From: Branchiostoma floridae | Taxonomy: Eukaryota > Chordata > Leptocardii > Amphioxiformes > Branchiostomatidae | DNA: 60,000 nucleotides | NCBI RefSeq assembly: GCF_000003815.2 | Contig: NC_049983.1 | Location: forward strand, 13,896,240 to 13,956,239 | Reading direction: 5' to 3' | In this document: in pieces, positions 58,321-60,000 of the stretch | How positions within the stretch are numbered: the first letter of the stretch is position 1 | Layout of the letters: each line of letters begins with the position of its first letter | Made by a program: the position numbers and the translations under genes | The notes under the pieces: model-generated | Seen by the model: the letters and a program-made list of their open reading frames with translations, nothing else | What the model was told of the DNA's origin: nothing | Databases searched by the model: none

Positions 58321-60000
58321 CAATAATAAATGTACCCACATCACAAGGAGATTATGACGGTACTTAGACCTAGTTATCGAAGTGGAAATTGTTGGATGGC
58401 GTCATGTAATTTCATGATGAAAATCTTCTGAATGGAAGATGCGTTTTTTTTCACTCTCGGAAAAATAGGAGCTGCCGCAATTCTAAAAGCCAATCAGTTA
58501 TGCATAGGCGCTCCTGTGGAAGATTATATTCTTCCATGTGGGCCCGGTTCATATTGGGCAAGCTCTGTTTTGACCTGGAATCAATTCACAATATTAGTTC
58601 TCTTTTGGGGATAACTTACAGTTTAAATATTGCACTTTTGCGCAGGGGTGACTTGGAACAGTCCAATGTTGCGTGGGAATGGGTATGGCTGAAATATGCT
58701 GTATTTGCACCCAAGCAAATGTCGGCCTTTCTAGTTTTTACCAAGTTTCTACAGTCAGACTTGGTCTAAGTTAACAAAGGCTAGGCCTTGGTGTTGTTAA
58801 CATTAAGACAGGATTTAAAACGCCAGAAAAAGTCAAATGTTTCACCAAACAGATTGAATATCGCCCATTCACAATTTTTCACAGACAGTTAGGTCCAGGT
58901 TCAGGTTCGGACCTGATCCTCTTGGACCTGGACCATACCATTACATGGACCTGAATTTTCTGTACCGGTACCCACCCCTAGTATACAGTATTGTAAACCA
59001 GTTGATCAAGCAAACAAAATGATTCACATTCCTTTATTTGAATAGAGATTCTAATATCCAATGCAATGATAATAAAGTATGCACTGTGTGCCACATAGCT
59101 ATCTATATTCAACATCATTAGACCTGTTGATAGAGGAAATATCAAGGTTATTTAGGGGGATAACTTGCATTACATGAATAATGGTTTACATGCAAATTTC
59201 TTAAGAATCTTGTCTAGAGTGACCACATATAGTTCACATAGACTAGATGTTATCGCAGTCTTCTCAGCTTTGCCAATAAAAGGCTTATGATAGTGCAAGA
59301 AAGTAATTAACAGTAATATCAATACCCTAATGAACAGTTTGTTCCTATCTGTTTGACAACTAAGCTCTTGTTGCAAATTACTCTCTTGCACGTAAACGGA
59401 CATTGAGTACGAGAATTACTTTGCTGTTGTGATGAATAAAACATTAACCTGCTTGTAAATACTTTAAAGCAGCCACCCAGGTGCAATATCAAGGCTGTGG
59501 TCATATATCTATTTCACATCCTACAACTTTCCCAATAACTTGAATAAGCACATTTATGCCCCAGGACGGAGGCACGGGTCCTGTAGACAGCCAAGTTACA
59601 AATATTGTTACCAAGTCAAGATGAGAGTTGAAAGTTTGTTAATCTGTTTGTTTGTTGGATGGTTAGGTGCTTGACTGGAATGACAAATGTTTTTTTTTGG
59701 CTTATTGCCCAGTCTCAGCGTTCTTCTAGTTTGACCTGACAGCCTGTGGATCGCTCGTGGGCACTTTAGTTGCATCATGAATTGCACATTGTTTCTGCGG
59801 GATAGTTGGGGATGGGAAAGAGCGTTTCATGCGTCATCAGTGTTCTAATCTGTAATCATTTGGGCATGTTTGGTATCTGCCAGGCCGTACTATGGTTCCG
59901 CCATTGGGTCATCCATCTTGCAGATGGTGGGGGCTGGGACCGAGAAAGCACATATTTCAAAGCGATATGCACCAGAATCTGAGAATAATTTTGACAGCAA
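58321..60000. other. no gene recognised
   Basis: AT-rich sequence with short random frames. At 58890-58970 there is a cluster of ggacctg/caggtcc-type motifs on both strands, likely a degraded fold-back repeat. I found nothing here that would supply the missing TASOR N-terminus. Confidence 0.4.

Noticed and set aside
1-60000. CRISPR arrays, bacterial operons, tRNA or rRNA genes
   Set aside because: None seen; the direct repeats found are microsatellites, tandem duplications or transposon ends in eukaryotic introns.

Overview
The window is intron-rich animal DNA, most likely from a cephalochordate (amphioxus, Branchiostoma-like). The gene content is deuterostome or chordate: an IL-17 receptor with a SEFIR domain, a properdin-type thrombospondin-repeat protein, a cytosolic sulfotransferase and the HUSH subunit TASOR. 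Introns are short to medium with canonical GT-AG borders. Miniature inverted-repeat elements are abundant, and many introns hold degenerate ATTATGCAAAT-type repeats. The species is inferred. All gene models were joined by hand from splice signals, reading phase and similarity remembered for the families; none was aligned or checked against transcripts.

Layout, left to right. (1) 52-1868, minus: first two coding exons of an unrecognised Ser/Arg-rich protein that runs off the left edge. (2) 3285-13882, plus, divergent from (1): a complete 15-exon IL-17RA-like receptor of 887 aa (signal peptide, two ectodomain modules, one membrane helix, SEFIR plus its RA-type extension, long tail). (3) 14861-17133, minus, convergent with (2): a complete 6-exon sulfotransferase of 276 aa in which the position of the catalytic His is occupied by Phe. 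(4) 18467-26475, plus: a complete 12-exon properdin-like secreted protein of 644 aa with an N-terminal TB-type module, eight TSP type-1 repeats and two acidic Ser-Gly segments. An ETS/kappaB-like motif pair lies about 200 bp upstream. (5) 29064-55294, minus: a giant TASOR homologue, about 3,723 residues visible over 29 exons, reading frame continuous from the pseudo-PARP region through SPOC to the C-terminal PIN-like region and a Pro/Gln-rich tail; its first exon or exons are not visible and probably lie beyond the right edge. (6) 55.3-60 kb: no gene recognised, but several repeats including a 5'-truncated LINE tail.

The IL-17RA-like receptor and the properdin-like protein are both innate-immune genes, but nothing shows that they are co-regulated. 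TASOR belongs to a different process, transcriptional silencing of transposons and long intronless transcription units. The observations I would follow first are: decayed partial exon duplications inside TASOR (two) and the properdin gene (one); tandem DYGHG-type motifs in TASOR; the His-to-Phe change in the sulfotransferase; candidate glycosaminoglycan sites in the properdin-like protein; and a family of small hairpin elements flanked by 10-11 bp direct repeats.
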